DNA of 17,027 nucleotides from Burkholderiales bacterium (GTDB lineage Bacteria; Pseudomonadota; Gammaproteobacteria; Burkholderiales; Burkholderiaceae_C): NCBI GenBank assembly GCA_947474415.1, contig CANJKD010000003.1, positions 1 through 17,027 of the forward strand, read 5' to 3'. This document shows, in pieces, positions 7,100-14,879 of the stretch (its first letter is position 1; each line of letters begins with the position of its first letter). Position numbers and translations under genes: made by a program. A model generated the notes under the pieces. The model was not told where the DNA came from, did not search any database, and was given only the letters and a program-made list of their open reading frames with translations.

Positions 7100-7882
7100 A
7101 TGGACTTGGGTTTGACAGGCAAATGGGCACTGGTGTGCGGCGCGAGCAAGGGCCTCGGCAAGGGCTGCGCCGAGGCGCTGGTGCGCGAGGGTGCGAACGT
7201 CGTCATCACCGCACGTGGGGCCGATGCGCTTGAGGCCACGGCGGCTGAATTGCGCGCTTTGAAGTGCGGTGAAGTGCGCACGGTGGCAGGCGACATCACC
7301 ACGCCCGAAGGCCGGGCCGCAGCGCTGGCGGCCTGCCCGCAGGTCGACATCCTCGTCAACAACGCCGGCGGCCCGCCGCCCGGTGACTTTCGTGAGTGGG
7401 ACCGCGAGGCCTGGATCACCGCGCTCGACGCCAACATGCTCACGCCGATCGCACTGATGAAGGCCAGCGTCGATGCGATGGCGGCGCGCGGCTACGGCCG
7501 CGTGGTCAACATCACCTCGGGTGCGGTGAAGGCGCCGATCAACGTGCTCGGCCTGTCGAACGGCGCACGCAGCGGCTTGACCGGGTTTTGCGCCGGCCTG
7601 GCGCGCAGCAGCATCGCGGCCCGGGGCGTCACCATCAACGGCCTGCTGCCGGGCGCCTTCGACACAGACCGCCTGCGCGTCACCTTGCGGGCGGCGGCGC
7701 TGAAGCTGGGGCAAGACCCGGAGGCCCTGGCCAGCGTGCGGCGCAACGCGATTCCCGCGCAACGCTTCGGCAGCGCCGAAGAGTTCGGTGCCGTGTGCGC
7801 GTTCCTGTGCAGCGTGCAGGCGGGCTACCTGACGGGGCAGAACATCCTGCTCGATGGCGGGGCCTACCCGGGGACGTTTTAA
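7100..7882 (+). CDS. SDR-fold (3-oxoacyl-ACP reductase-like) protein without the Tyr/Lys catalytic pair
   Basis: A 260-residue short-chain dehydrogenase/reductase fold protein. The Rossmann nucleotide loop is GASKGLGKG (14-22), the NNAG motif is at 87-90, and the active-site serine strand is VVNITSG (S140). At the position where YxxxK is expected, the sequence is SNGAR (153-157), so the catalytic tyrosine is serine and the lysine is arginine. The C-terminal TGQNILLDGG block is normal. This resembles, from memory, the divergent BKR-like SDR subgroup containing a Pseudomonas protein, which also departs from the catalytic tetrad. GGAGG at 7089-7093, inside the end of the EamA gene, is a strong ribosome binding site for ATG 7100, so the gene is coupled to its neighbour. 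It may bind NAD(P) without standard reductase chemistry. Confidence 0.9.
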   Translation: MDLGLTGKWALVCGASKGLGKGCAEALVREGANVVITARGADALEATAAELRALKCGEVRTVAGDITTPEGRAAALAACPQVDILVNNAGGPPPGDFREWDREAWITALDANMLTPIALMKASVDAMAARGYGRVVNITSGAVKAPINVLGLSNGARSGLTGFCAGLARSSIAARGVTINGLLPGAFDTDRLRVTLRAAALKLGQDPEALASVRRNAIPAQRFGSAEEFGAVCAFLCSVQAGYLTGQNILLDGGAYPGTF

Positions 7883-7885
7883 CGG

Positions 7886-7909
7886 CCCCGGACGCCCGGA
7901 CCTTCGGGG
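7886..7909 (+). terminator. Possible terminator hairpin after the SDR gene
   Basis: In the 32 bp between two converging genes, CCCCG (7886-7890) can pair with CGGGG (7905-7909), and the sequence AGTTTTAG follows on the plus strand. The stem is short and the T-run overlaps the stop region of the opposing gene. A bidirectional terminator is plausible but unproven. Confidence 0.3.
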
Positions 7910-7914
7910 AAGTT

Positions 7915-8223
7915 TTAGCAGGCCGGCATCGCCACGCCGCAGTTCCAGCATTGCTCGAACGGCCCGTCGATCACCTCGTGGCACCGCGGGCAGGCCCAAT
8001 GGCGGTGCGGCGGGTTGCGTAACGCATGCAGCAGGGTTCCGGCGTGCTCGAACTGCTCGGCGTCTTGCACCCATAGCTCGGGCAGCGTCTGGTCGGGCGG
8101 TACTTCGCCGGCAATGCTGCTGGCGTACTGGCGCTGTACCGTGGTGGGCACGCCGGCATGGCAGAGCAGGTCGGCCCAGAGCGTGGCCAGCGCGAGGTTG
8201 GGGGCGGTGGTGAGGCGCTTCAT
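7915..8223 (-). CDS. Small zinc-ribbon protein, DUF2007-like (putative signal-transducing)
   Basis: A 102-residue soluble protein. The N-terminal about 70 residues, starting MKRLTTAPNLALATLWADLL and containing SSIAGEVPPDQTLPELWV, resemble the DUF2007 domain, a small alpha/beta fold sometimes called putative signal transducing protein; its start favours ATG at 8223 over longer in-frame options. The C-terminus holds two Cys pairs, C78/C81 and C92/C95, in CPRC and CWNCG contexts, a likely zinc ribbon. It converges on the SDR gene (32 bp gap) and is divergent from the quinone oxidoreductase. Function is unknown; family assignment is moderately sure. Confidence 0.8.
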   Translation of the reverse strand: MKRLTTAPNLALATLWADLLCHAGVPTTVQRQYASSIAGEVPPDQTLPELWVQDAEQFEHAGTLLHALRNPPHRHWACPRCHEVIDGPFEQCWNCGVAMPAC

Positions 8224-8468
8224 GGCGTGGAGTGTCTCGCATGCCGGCCGTTTGGGGCCGATAGCGCTCGCGCGCACCGCCGACGGCGGGTGCTTGTCGA
8301 GCACGGTACGCCATGCAGCCAAGGCTTTCATCGACACCGGCCTGGCGCGGCTGATCTGCCTGATCCCCCCCCATTTTGTCGGCGCGCTCGGCACCGACGG
8401 CGTGCCCGAGCAAGGACGCGGCGATACTGGCGCCCCACCCGCATTCCAAACCCCGCCAGGAGAACCGC

Positions 8469-9461
8469 ATGACCCAGACCAGCCCCACCGTTCGCGTCGA
8501 TCAGCATGGCGGCGCCGAAGCCATGCACCTCGTCGATCTTCAAGTGGGCGAGCCCGGGCCGGGCGAAATCCGCATCCGCCACCATGCCTGTGGCCTGAAC
8601 TTCATCGATGTGTATCAGCGCTCGGGCGTGTACGCGCTGCCGATGCCCTTGTCGCTGGGCATGGAGGCGGCCGGTGTCGTCGAGGCGGTGGGCGAGGGCG
8701 TGAGCCACCTGCAGGTGGGCGACCGCGCCGCCTATGCCAGCAACCCGCCGGGTAGCTACTGCACGCTGCGCGTGCTGCCCGCCAAATGCGTGGTCAAGCT
8801 GCCCGAAGCGATCTCGTTCGAGACCGGCGCCGCGATGATGCTGAAGGGTTTGACGGTCCAGTACCTGCTGAAAAAGACACTGCCGCAAGAAGGCCTGCAG
8901 GCCGGCGACTTCGTGCTGTTCCACGCCGCAGCCGGCGGTGTCGGCCTGATCGCCTGTCAGTGGGCGAAGGCGCTCGGCCTGCAACTCATCGGCACCGCGG
9001 GGTCGGACGAGAAGTGCGCGCTCGCCGCTGCCAACGGCGCTGCCTTCACGATCAACTACCGCACCCAAGACTTCAGCGCGCGCGTCAAGGAAATCACTGG
9101 TGGCAAGGGCGTGAAGGTGGTCTACGACTCGGTCGGCAAGGACACTTTCGAGAAGTCGCTCGACTGCCTGCGTCCGTTCGGTCTGATGGCCAGCTTCGGC
9201 AACGCCTCGGGCGTGGTGGCGCCCATCGCCCCAGGTATTCTGGGCGCCAAGGGTTCGCTGTACCTGACGCGCGCCACGCTGTTCACCCACATCGCCACGC
9301 GCGAGGCCACGCAGGCCATGGCCGACGACCTGTTCGCGATGGTGACCAGCGGCCAGGTGAAGATCCACATCGACCAGCGCTATGCACTCGCCGACGTGGC
9401 GCAGGCGCACCGCGATCTGGAAGCGCGCAAGAACACGGGTTGCTCGGTGCTGCTCCCCTGA
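8469..9461 (+). CDS. qor: NADPH:quinone oxidoreductase, QOR/zeta-crystallin type
   Basis: A 330-residue zinc-independent medium-chain dehydrogenase/reductase expected to reduce quinones with NADPH in the cytoplasm. The GroES-like N-domain includes HHACGLNFIDVYQRSGVY (38-55) and LGMEAAGVVEAVGEGV (63-78), typical of QOR1. The Rossmann motif AAAGGVG is at 153-159, with GTAGSDEKCALA next, and the protein ends in the usual HRDLEARKNTG region. The cysteine cluster of zinc alcohol dehydrogenases is absent. AGGAGA at 8458-8463 sits 5 nt before ATG 8469, a strong start signal. The 245 bp upstream, shared with the divergent zinc-ribbon gene, would hold both promoters; a run of eight C lies at 8365-8372. 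Its 3' end directly abuts the broken end of the DUF2189 gene. Confidence 0.93.
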   Translation: MTQTSPTVRVDQHGGAEAMHLVDLQVGEPGPGEIRIRHHACGLNFIDVYQRSGVYALPMPLSLGMEAAGVVEAVGEGVSHLQVGDRAAYASNPPGSYCTLRVLPAKCVVKLPEAISFETGAAMMLKGLTVQYLLKKTLPQEGLQAGDFVLFHAAAGGVGLIACQWAKALGLQLIGTAGSDEKCALAAANGAAFTINYRTQDFSARVKEITGGKGVKVVYDSVGKDTFEKSLDCLRPFGLMASFGNASGVVAPIAPGILGAKGSLYLTRATLFTHIATREATQAMADDLFAMVTSGQVKIHIDQRYALADVAQAHRDLEARKNTGCSVLLP

Positions 9462-10120
9462 TCTGGGTCAGGCCTCGGCCGAAGGCTGGCCAGGCCAGCG
9501 GTGATGGCGTTGGTCTGGCGGTCCAGGATCATTGGCGTCGCGACCACCCTGATGGCCAAGATCAGGCCGGCGAACAGGCCGCCCACCGCGATGCCGGCGA
9601 CGATGAACGGCAGGTTCTCGGGGTCCAACAGCGCCAGCAGCGCGCCCTTGAAATCGGGCATGCCGTCGAAGCTGAGTGCGAACACGATCAGCGAGGCGCG
9701 GCCCCACAGCATTTCGAGCAGCAGCAGCACCGCGCCGAAGATGGCCATCGTGCCGGTGCGGGCGCGCGACGCGGTGAGCGATGCCCACAGGCCGGGGCGT
9801 TCACCGCCTTCCACTTTGCGGCTCGCGTCGTACAGGCCGAGGCACATGAACGGGCCCATCAGCAGGAAGCCGGCCGACAGCGCCAGCGTGTAGGCGGGCG
9901 GGTGCTGGAACAGCAGCAAAAGCGTCGAACCCATCGCAGCGAAACACGCTCTGTAGAACTGGCCGATCACTGGTACGCGGCGGAAATCATTCCAGCCCAG
10001 GCGCAGCCAGCGGAAGGGCTCGGCCAGGCCGAAGGGTTTGGAGCGGGATGTCGAAGGGTGTGGGCGCGGCGGCCGTCGCCGGCCGTGCCTGGGGGCCGGA
10101 TCGGGACCTTGATCATTCAT
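9380..10120 (-). pseudogene. DUF2189 family membrane protein, 3'-truncated
   Basis: A reading frame of 246 residues. After a Pro/Arg-rich N-terminus, residues 34-214 match DUF2189 integral membrane proteins: PFRWLRLGWNDFRRVP (35-50), then four or five hydrophobic helices, including FLLMGPFMCLGLYDASRKVEGGERP, and ending TPMILDRQTNAITAGLASLR. In relatives known to me the chain continues with another helical region ending near an AxWHAYRDL motif. Here, right after residue 214 (about 9479), the sequence turns into RPRPDPDQGSS and then reads antisense through the last 82 bp of the quinone oxidoreductase gene. The last about 50-80 family residues therefore appear lost, probably by deletion next to the oxidoreductase stop. 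ATG 10120 is preferred; no good ribosome binding site is visible. A shortened but functional protein cannot be excluded. Confidence 0.72.
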
Positions 10121-10205
10121 CGTCAGGGTGTACCGCAACGGCCCGTGCGGCTGGCAATCGGGGCGGGCCCGCAGCCCGTGCGGCCGGGCCGCGATCATGC
10201 CGGCG

Positions 10206-11256
10206 TCAGGCCGGTATCAGCGGCACCACGAAGGCAAAGCAACTGGCTTTGCCAGGGGTGCTGGTCACCTGCATCTCGGCGCCCATCAGCTTCACCAGGT
10301 GCGCCACGATCATCAGGCCCAGCCCGATGCCGGTGTCGTGAACGCTGAAACGCAGGGTCGGCTCGGGCGTTTCAACGGGATCGGCCGTGGGAATGGTCGT
10401 CGATTCGGCCAGCGCCGGCGCCACTTCCACCCGAACCTCGGCCGAGTGCGTGAATTTCAGTGCGTTGCCGACGAGGTTGATCAGCACCTGGCGCAGGCGC
10501 AGAGCGTCGCCGACGAGCTGGTCAGGTACGCCGTCTGCCACCTGCCAGGTGAGCTTCAGGTTCTTGTCGTTGGCCGCGAGCAGCAGCGGCGACAGCGCTT
10601 CCGTGATGCATTGGCTCAGCGAGAACGTGTTGAGCGAAAGCATCATATGCCCCACTTTCGCGTTGTTGGCCGTGGTGCGCGCCAGCTCCAGCGCTCTCTG
10701 AACCGCTTTCAGATCACCGATGTCGCGCGCGTTGAACCTTGCCCGGAAATGCAAGCACCGGACCGAAGGCCTGCGCGGCTGCGCGGTTGCGGGGTTGCGC
10801 ATCAATACGGAACCGCCTCGCAGGCTGTGCAGCGTGCTGCGCACGGCGGTGTGGGCGATGGCTTCGACGCCCCGCAAGGTGTCGGGCGCCACTTGGGCCG
10901 GCAGAAGCTCCGAGACGAACAGCAAGGCCTGCATTGCGTCGGGCAGCAGCAGCCCGCGCGACACCATGATCGATGTGACCGGCGCGCCTTTCGGGTACAG
11001 CGTCCAGGACTCTCGCAGCACTTCGCCGCGGGCATGCGCTTGCAGCACGGTCAGCGTGAGCCGGGCACGTGCGCTTTCGCTCGCATCGCCGAAATCACGC
11101 GAAAGCAGTTCGGCTTGACTGTCAGCTCGCCAATAGGCGCAGCCGGCCGCGTTGGCCCAGACGGTGCGCATGCGCCGGGGGGTCGAAAACCCAGGCCGGC
11201 ACGTCCAACCATTCGTAGAACGGGAGCGCATGGGTGTCGAGCAAGGCGTGCTGCAT
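10206..11256 (-). pseudogene. PAS-domain sensor histidine kinase remnant with multiple lesions
   Basis: A decayed sensor kinase beginning at ATG 11256, 50 bp after lspA. The first 25 codons (MQHALLDTHALPFYEWLDVP...) are in one frame; at the six-G run 11177-11182 the frame shifts, meeting a stop at 11122-11124. The shifted frame continues a PAS-like domain (MRTVWANAAGCAYWRADSQ through VSRGLLLPDAMQALLFVSELLP). About 10741-10785 is out of frame again; a different frame reads AAAQAFGPVLAFPGK there. The rest is in frame but appears to have lost blocks: the second PAS domain joins directly to a coiled coil near 10710, the H-box and most of the dimerisation helices are missing near 10655, and the ATPase domain goes straight from DTGIG to LGLMIV near 10322. 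The N-box LRQVLINLVGNALKFT and the C-terminal LVKLMGAEMQVTS remain. It cannot autophosphorylate. Confidence 0.82.
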
Positions 11257-11305
11257 GGCGGCGCGCCGGACGGTGGGCGCAGTGCCGCTGGCGCGGTGGG
11301 TCCGT

Positions 11306-11797
11306 TCAGCGCGAGCGCCGCACGCGCAGCAACTCGTCGAGGATCAGGAATGCCGCGCCGACCGAGATCGCGCTGTCGGCGACGTTGAACGACGGGAAGT
11401 AGTGGCCGGCGTAGTGCACCTGGATAAAGTCGACCACATGGCCGTGCAGCAGCCGGTCGATGACATTGCCAACCGCACCGCCGAGGATCAGCGCCAGCGC
11501 CCAGCTGAACAGGCGCTGGCCACCGTGGGTGCGCAGCATCCAGACGATGAACACGGCCGCCACCGCGCCCAGGCCAATGAAGAACCAGCGCTGCCAGCCG
11601 TCGGCGCCCGCCAGGAACGAGAACGCGGCGCCGGTGTTGTGGACGCGCACGACGTTGAAGAACGAGGTCACGGTGTGGCTGTCGTTGAGCTGAAACATGC
11701 CCAGGATCAGCGTCTTCGTGAACTGGTCGAGCAGCACGACGATGAAGGCGATGCCGAGCCAGGGGAGCAGCGTGCCGCCGGATTTTCGGGTCGCCAT
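11306..11797 (-). CDS. lspA: Lipoprotein signal peptidase (signal peptidase II)
   Basis: A 163-residue inner-membrane aspartyl protease that removes signal peptides from diacylglyceryl-modified prolipoproteins at the periplasmic face. The catalytic aspartates are D114 in [10 protein letters not shown] and D141 in [11 protein letters not shown]; the conserved DQFTK (25-29) and [12 protein letters not shown] (53-64) blocks are also present. Four transmembrane helices fit about 12-32, 70-88, 96-113 and 137-155. ATG 11797 lies 2 bp after the ileS stop, in the sequence TGATCATG, so it is translationally coupled to ileS, the usual arrangement in Proteobacteria. A TTG two codons earlier is possible but would overlap the ileS stop. 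The family and function are certain. Confidence 0.98.
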   Translation of the reverse strand: MATRKSGGTLLPWLGIAFIVVLLDQFTKTLILGMFQLNDSHTVTSFFNVVRVHNTGAAFSFLAGADGWQRWFFIGLGAVAAVFIVWMLRTHGGQRLFSWALALILGGAVGNVIDRLLHGHVVDFIQVHYAGHYFPSFNVADSAISVGAAFLILDELLRVRRSR

Positions 11798-11799
11798 GA

Positions 11800-14688
11800 T
11801 CAAGCCACGGTGCGGGTTTCGCCGCTGCCGTAAAGGTTGCTGGTGCAGCGCCCGCAGACCGTCGGGTGGGCCGGGTCGGTGCCGACGTCGTCGCGGTAGT
11901 GCCAGCAGCGCTCACACTTGGTGGCGGTCGATGGCGAGACGGCGATGCTCAGGTCATTGCTCGCGCTCAGCGTAGCGGCTGACGTGATCGTGACGAACTT
12001 CAGGTCGTCGCCCAGTGAAGCGAGCGGCGCACGATCGGCCTCGTTCACGCCGATCACGACACTCGCCTGCAACGACGAGCCGACCTGGCCCGCGCTGCGC
12101 ACCGCTTCGATTTCCTTGTTGACCGCATCGCGGATCTCGCGGATGCGGCTCCACTTCGCGAGCAACGCGCCGTCGCCCCAGGCGCTGGTGTCGCTGTAGG
12201 TCTCGATGAAGATCGACGCCGGTTTGCCCGCGATTGAACCCTTGGCTGCGAACACCGCCCACGCCTCTTCGGCGGTGAAGCTCAGGAACGGCGCCATCCA
12301 GCGCAGCATGGCGTTTGTGATGTGCCACAGCGCGGTTTGTGCCGAGCGCCGCGCGTGGCTGTTTGCGGCAGTGGTGTAGAGCCGGTCCTTCAGGATGTCG
12401 AGGTAGAACGCGCCGAGGTCTTCGCTGCAGAACACCTGCAGCTTGGCCACCACCGGGTGGAATTCGTAGACCTCGTAGTGCGCCAGTACCTCGGTCTGAA
12501 ACTGCGCGGCGCGGGCCAGCGCCCAGCGGTCGAGCTCCAGCATCTTGCTTGGCGGTATGGCATCCCGGGTGGCATCGAAGTCGCTGGTGTTGGCGAGCAG
12601 GAAGCGGAGCGTGTTGCGGATGCGGCGGTAGGCATCGACGACGCGCGCGAGGATCTTGTCGTCGATGGACAGGTCGCCCGAGTAGTCGGTGGCGGCGCAC
12701 CACAGGCGGATGATCTCGGCGCCGAGCTTGTGGGTGGAATCCTGCAGCGAGATGAAGTTGCCCAGACTCTTGCTCATCTTGCGGCCCGAGCCATCGACCG
12801 TGAAGCCGTGCGTCAGAAGGCCGCGGTAGGGCGCGTGGCCGGTCATCGCACAGGCGATCAGCAGCGACGAATGGAACCAGCCGCGGTGCTGGTCGTGGCC
12901 TTCGAGGTAGAGGTCGGCCGCCGGCCCTTGCTCGCTGGTGGCGCCGGGGTGGCTGCCGGCGCTGGCGTTCAGCACGTGAAAGAACGACGAGCCGGAGTCG
13001 AACCAGACGTCGAGGATGTCGTTGCTCTTGGTGTACTGGCTCGCCGGGTGTTCGCCCTCATGGCCCAGCACATCATCGACGGTCAGCTTCGACCACGCCT
13101 CGACGCCACCTTGTTCGACGATGGCCGCTGCGCGGTCCATCAACGCCATCGTGTCGGGGTGCAACTCGCCGCTGTCCTTGTGCAGGAAGAAGGGCAGCGG
13201 CACGCCCCAGTTTCGCTGCCGGCTGATGCACCAGTCGGGCCGGTTCGCGATCATGTCGCGCAGCCGCACCATGCCGTTGTCAGGGTAGAAGCGCGTCTCC
13301 TCGATCGCGGCCAGTGCGGTCTGGCGCAGGGTGCGGGCCGGGGTTTCGGTGGCGAACACGCCGGCCTTCTCCGCATCGGCCTCGTCCATGCGCACGAACC
13401 ACTGTGCGGCGGCGCGGTAGATCACCGGGGTCTTGTGGCGCCAGCAGTGCGGGTAGCTGTGCACCATGCTCGATGTGGCGAACAGCCGGCCGGCGGCTTG
13501 AAGCGCATCGGCCACGAGGGGCGCGGCCTTCCAGATGTGCTGGCCGCCGAACAGCGGCAGCGCGGCCTCATACACGCCGTTGCCCTGCACCGGGTTCAGG
13601 ATGTCGTCAACGGACAGGCCATGCGCGCGGCAGGAGTTGAAGTCTTCGACGCCATAGGCCGGCGCCGAGTGGACGATACCGGTGCCGTCTTCAGCGGTAG
13701 CGTACGCGGCCACATAGACCGGCGAGAGGCGGTCGTAGCCCTTCTCGGCCTGTGCCAGCGGGTGGTGGAAGTTCAGGCCGTCGAGCGCGCTGCCCTTCGC
13801 GGTGGCGATCACCGTGCCGGCAAGTTCGTAGCGCGCCAGGCACTTCTCGACCAGCGCCGCAGCCAGCACGAGCAGGCCGCGTTCGGTGTCGACCAGCGCG
13901 TAGTCGATCTCGGGGCCGACGTTCAGCGCCTGGTTCGCGGGGATCGTCCACGCGGTCGTGGTCCAGATGACGGCGAAAGCGTCTTTCGAGAGCAAGGGCA
14001 GGCCGAAAGCTGTCGCGAGCCTGGCCGGTTCAGCCGCGAGGAAGGCCACGTCCACGGTCTGCGACTTCTTGTCGGCGTACTCGATCTCGAACTCGGCCAG
14101 CGACGAGCTGCAGTCGAAGCACCAATACACCGGCTTCAGGCCACGGTAGACGAAGCCACGTTCGACGATGCGCTTCAACGCGCGGATCTCGTTCGCTTCG
14201 TTGCCGAAGTCCATCGTGCGGTAGGGGTGGTCCCAGTCGCCGAGCACGCCGACGCGCATGAAGTCGGCGCGCTGTTGGGCGATCTGCTCGGTGGCATAGG
14301 CGCGGCTCTTGGCCTGCACGTCGGCGCGGGTCAGGTTGCGGCCGAAGGTCTTCTCGATCTGGTTCTCGATCGGCAGGCCATGGCAGTCCCAGCCCGGCGT
14401 GTAGCGCGCGTCCATGCCCTTCAGTTGGCGCGCCTTGACGATCATGTCCTTCAGGATCTTGTTCGCCGCGTGGCCGACGTGTAGCGTGCCGTTGGCATAG
14501 GGTGGGCCGTCGTGCAGCACGAAGCGCTCCTTGCCGCAGCGCGCATCGCGCAACTGCTTGTAGACGCCTTCGTCGTGCCACTCCTTGACCCAACCCGGCT
14601 CGCGCTTGGGCAGGTCGCCGCGCATCGGGAACGGGGTGTCGGGCAGGTTCAGCGTTGATCGGTAATCGGTCTTGGTGTCAGTGGACAT
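11800..14688 (-). CDS. ileS: Isoleucyl-tRNA synthetase
   Basis: A full-length 962-residue class I aminoacyl-tRNA synthetase that charges tRNA-Ile in the cytoplasm. The HIGH motif is HVGH (70-73) in [24 protein letters not shown] is exact at 637-641, and the CP1 editing domain is represented by [14 protein letters not shown] and [16 protein letters not shown]. The C-terminal zinc ribbon has C925, C928, C945 and C948. These features place it in the bacterial IleS1 type with a zinc tail, the mupirocin-sensitive type of most Proteobacteria. ATG 14688 is supported by the N-terminus ([22 protein letters not shown] is standard); the upstream site is a weak AGAG. It is followed by lspA with a 2 bp gap and preceded by ribF about 190 bp away. 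No oddity was seen. Confidence 0.98.
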   Translation of the reverse strand: MSTDTKTDYRSTLNLPDTPFPMRGDLPKREPGWVKEWHDEGVYKQLRDARCGKERFVLHDGPPYANGTLHVGHAANKILKDMIVKARQLKGMDARYTPGWDCHGLPIENQIEKTFGRNLTRADVQAKSRAYATEQIAQQRADFMRVGVLGDWDHPYRTMDFGNEANEIRALKRIVERGFVYRGLKPVYWCFDCSSSLAEFEIEYADKKSQTVDVAFLAAEPARLATAFGLPLLSKDAFAVIWTTTAWTIPANQALNVGPEIDYALVDTERGLLVLAAALVEKCLARYELAGTVIATAKGSALDGLNFHHPLAQAEKGYDRLSPVYVAAYATAEDGTGIVHSAPAYGVEDFNSCRAHGLSVDDILNPVQGNGVYEAALPLFGGQHIWKAAPLVADALQAAGRLFATSSMVHSYPHCWRHKTPVIYRAAAQWFVRMDEADAEKAGVFATETPARTLRQTALAAIEETRFYPDNGMVRLRDMIANRPDWCISRQRNWGVPLPFFLHKDSGELHPDTMALMDRAAAIVEQGGVEAWSKLTVDDVLGHEGEHPASQYTKSNDILDVWFDSGSSFFHVLNASAGSHPGATSEQGPAADLYLEGHDQHRGWFHSSLLIACAMTGHAPYRGLLTHGFTVDGSGRKMSKSLGNFISLQDSTHKLGAEIIRLWCAATDYSGDLSIDDKILARVVDAYRRIRNTLRFLLANTSDFDATRDAIPPSKMLELDRWALARAAQFQTEVLAHYEVYEFHPVVAKLQVFCSEDLGAFYLDILKDRLYTTAANSHARRSAQTALWHITNAMLRWMAPFLSFTAEEAWAVFAAKGSIAGKPASIFIETYSDTSAWGDGALLAKWSRIREIRDAVNKEIEAVRSAGQVGSSLQASVVIGVNEADRAPLASLGDDLKFVTITSAATLSASNDLSIAVSPSTATKCERCWHYRDDVGTDPAHPTVCGRCTSNLYGSGETRTVA

Positions 14689-14770
14689 GGTTGAGCTCTA
14701 ATCGTTGGCCGTCGGTGCTGTCTGCTCAGCGAATGACGGTGGGTTCCAGAAGCGCCATCGCCCCTTCGGC

Positions 14771-14860
14771 GAGAGGGTTGGGTGAGGGGTTGCGATGCTG
14801 GATCGGCGGCCGCTGGCGAGCCCTCAGCCCGGCACTCTCCCGGCGGGCGAGGGAGAAGAC
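14771..14860. repeat. Degenerate intergenic inverted repeat (REP-like)
   Basis: Between ribF and ileS. The left arm 14771-14788 (GAGAGGGTTGGGTGAGGG) is roughly the reverse complement of the right arm at 14821-14841 (CCCTCAGCCCGGCACTCTCCC). The right arm is part of a smaller hairpin: TCTCCC (14836-14841) pairs with GGGAGA (14851-14856). Arms of this CCCTCACCC-AACCCTCTCCC style are common dispersed palindromic repeats in Burkholderiales genomes, from general recollection. It may affect processing or termination of the ribF-ileS transcript. The rest of the about 190 bp gap shows no gene. Confidence 0.5.
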
Positions 14861-14879
14861 GGGGTCGCCGCGCGCGCGG

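Noticed and set aside
6131..8488. A 785-codon minus-strand open frame across EamA, SDR and the zinc-ribbon gene
   Set aside because: It crosses several recognised genes, is rich in Arg, His and Gln and has no motif; a GC-driven shadow.
13016..13288. Serine-rich short plus-strand frame inside ileS
   Set aside because: Lies fully inside ileS on the opposite strand, with no start signal.
12322..14484. A 720-codon open frame on the plus strand opposite ileS
   Set aside because: It is the antisense shadow of a certain ileS gene in high-GC DNA; it shows no domain and has His/Arg/Val/Ala-biased composition.
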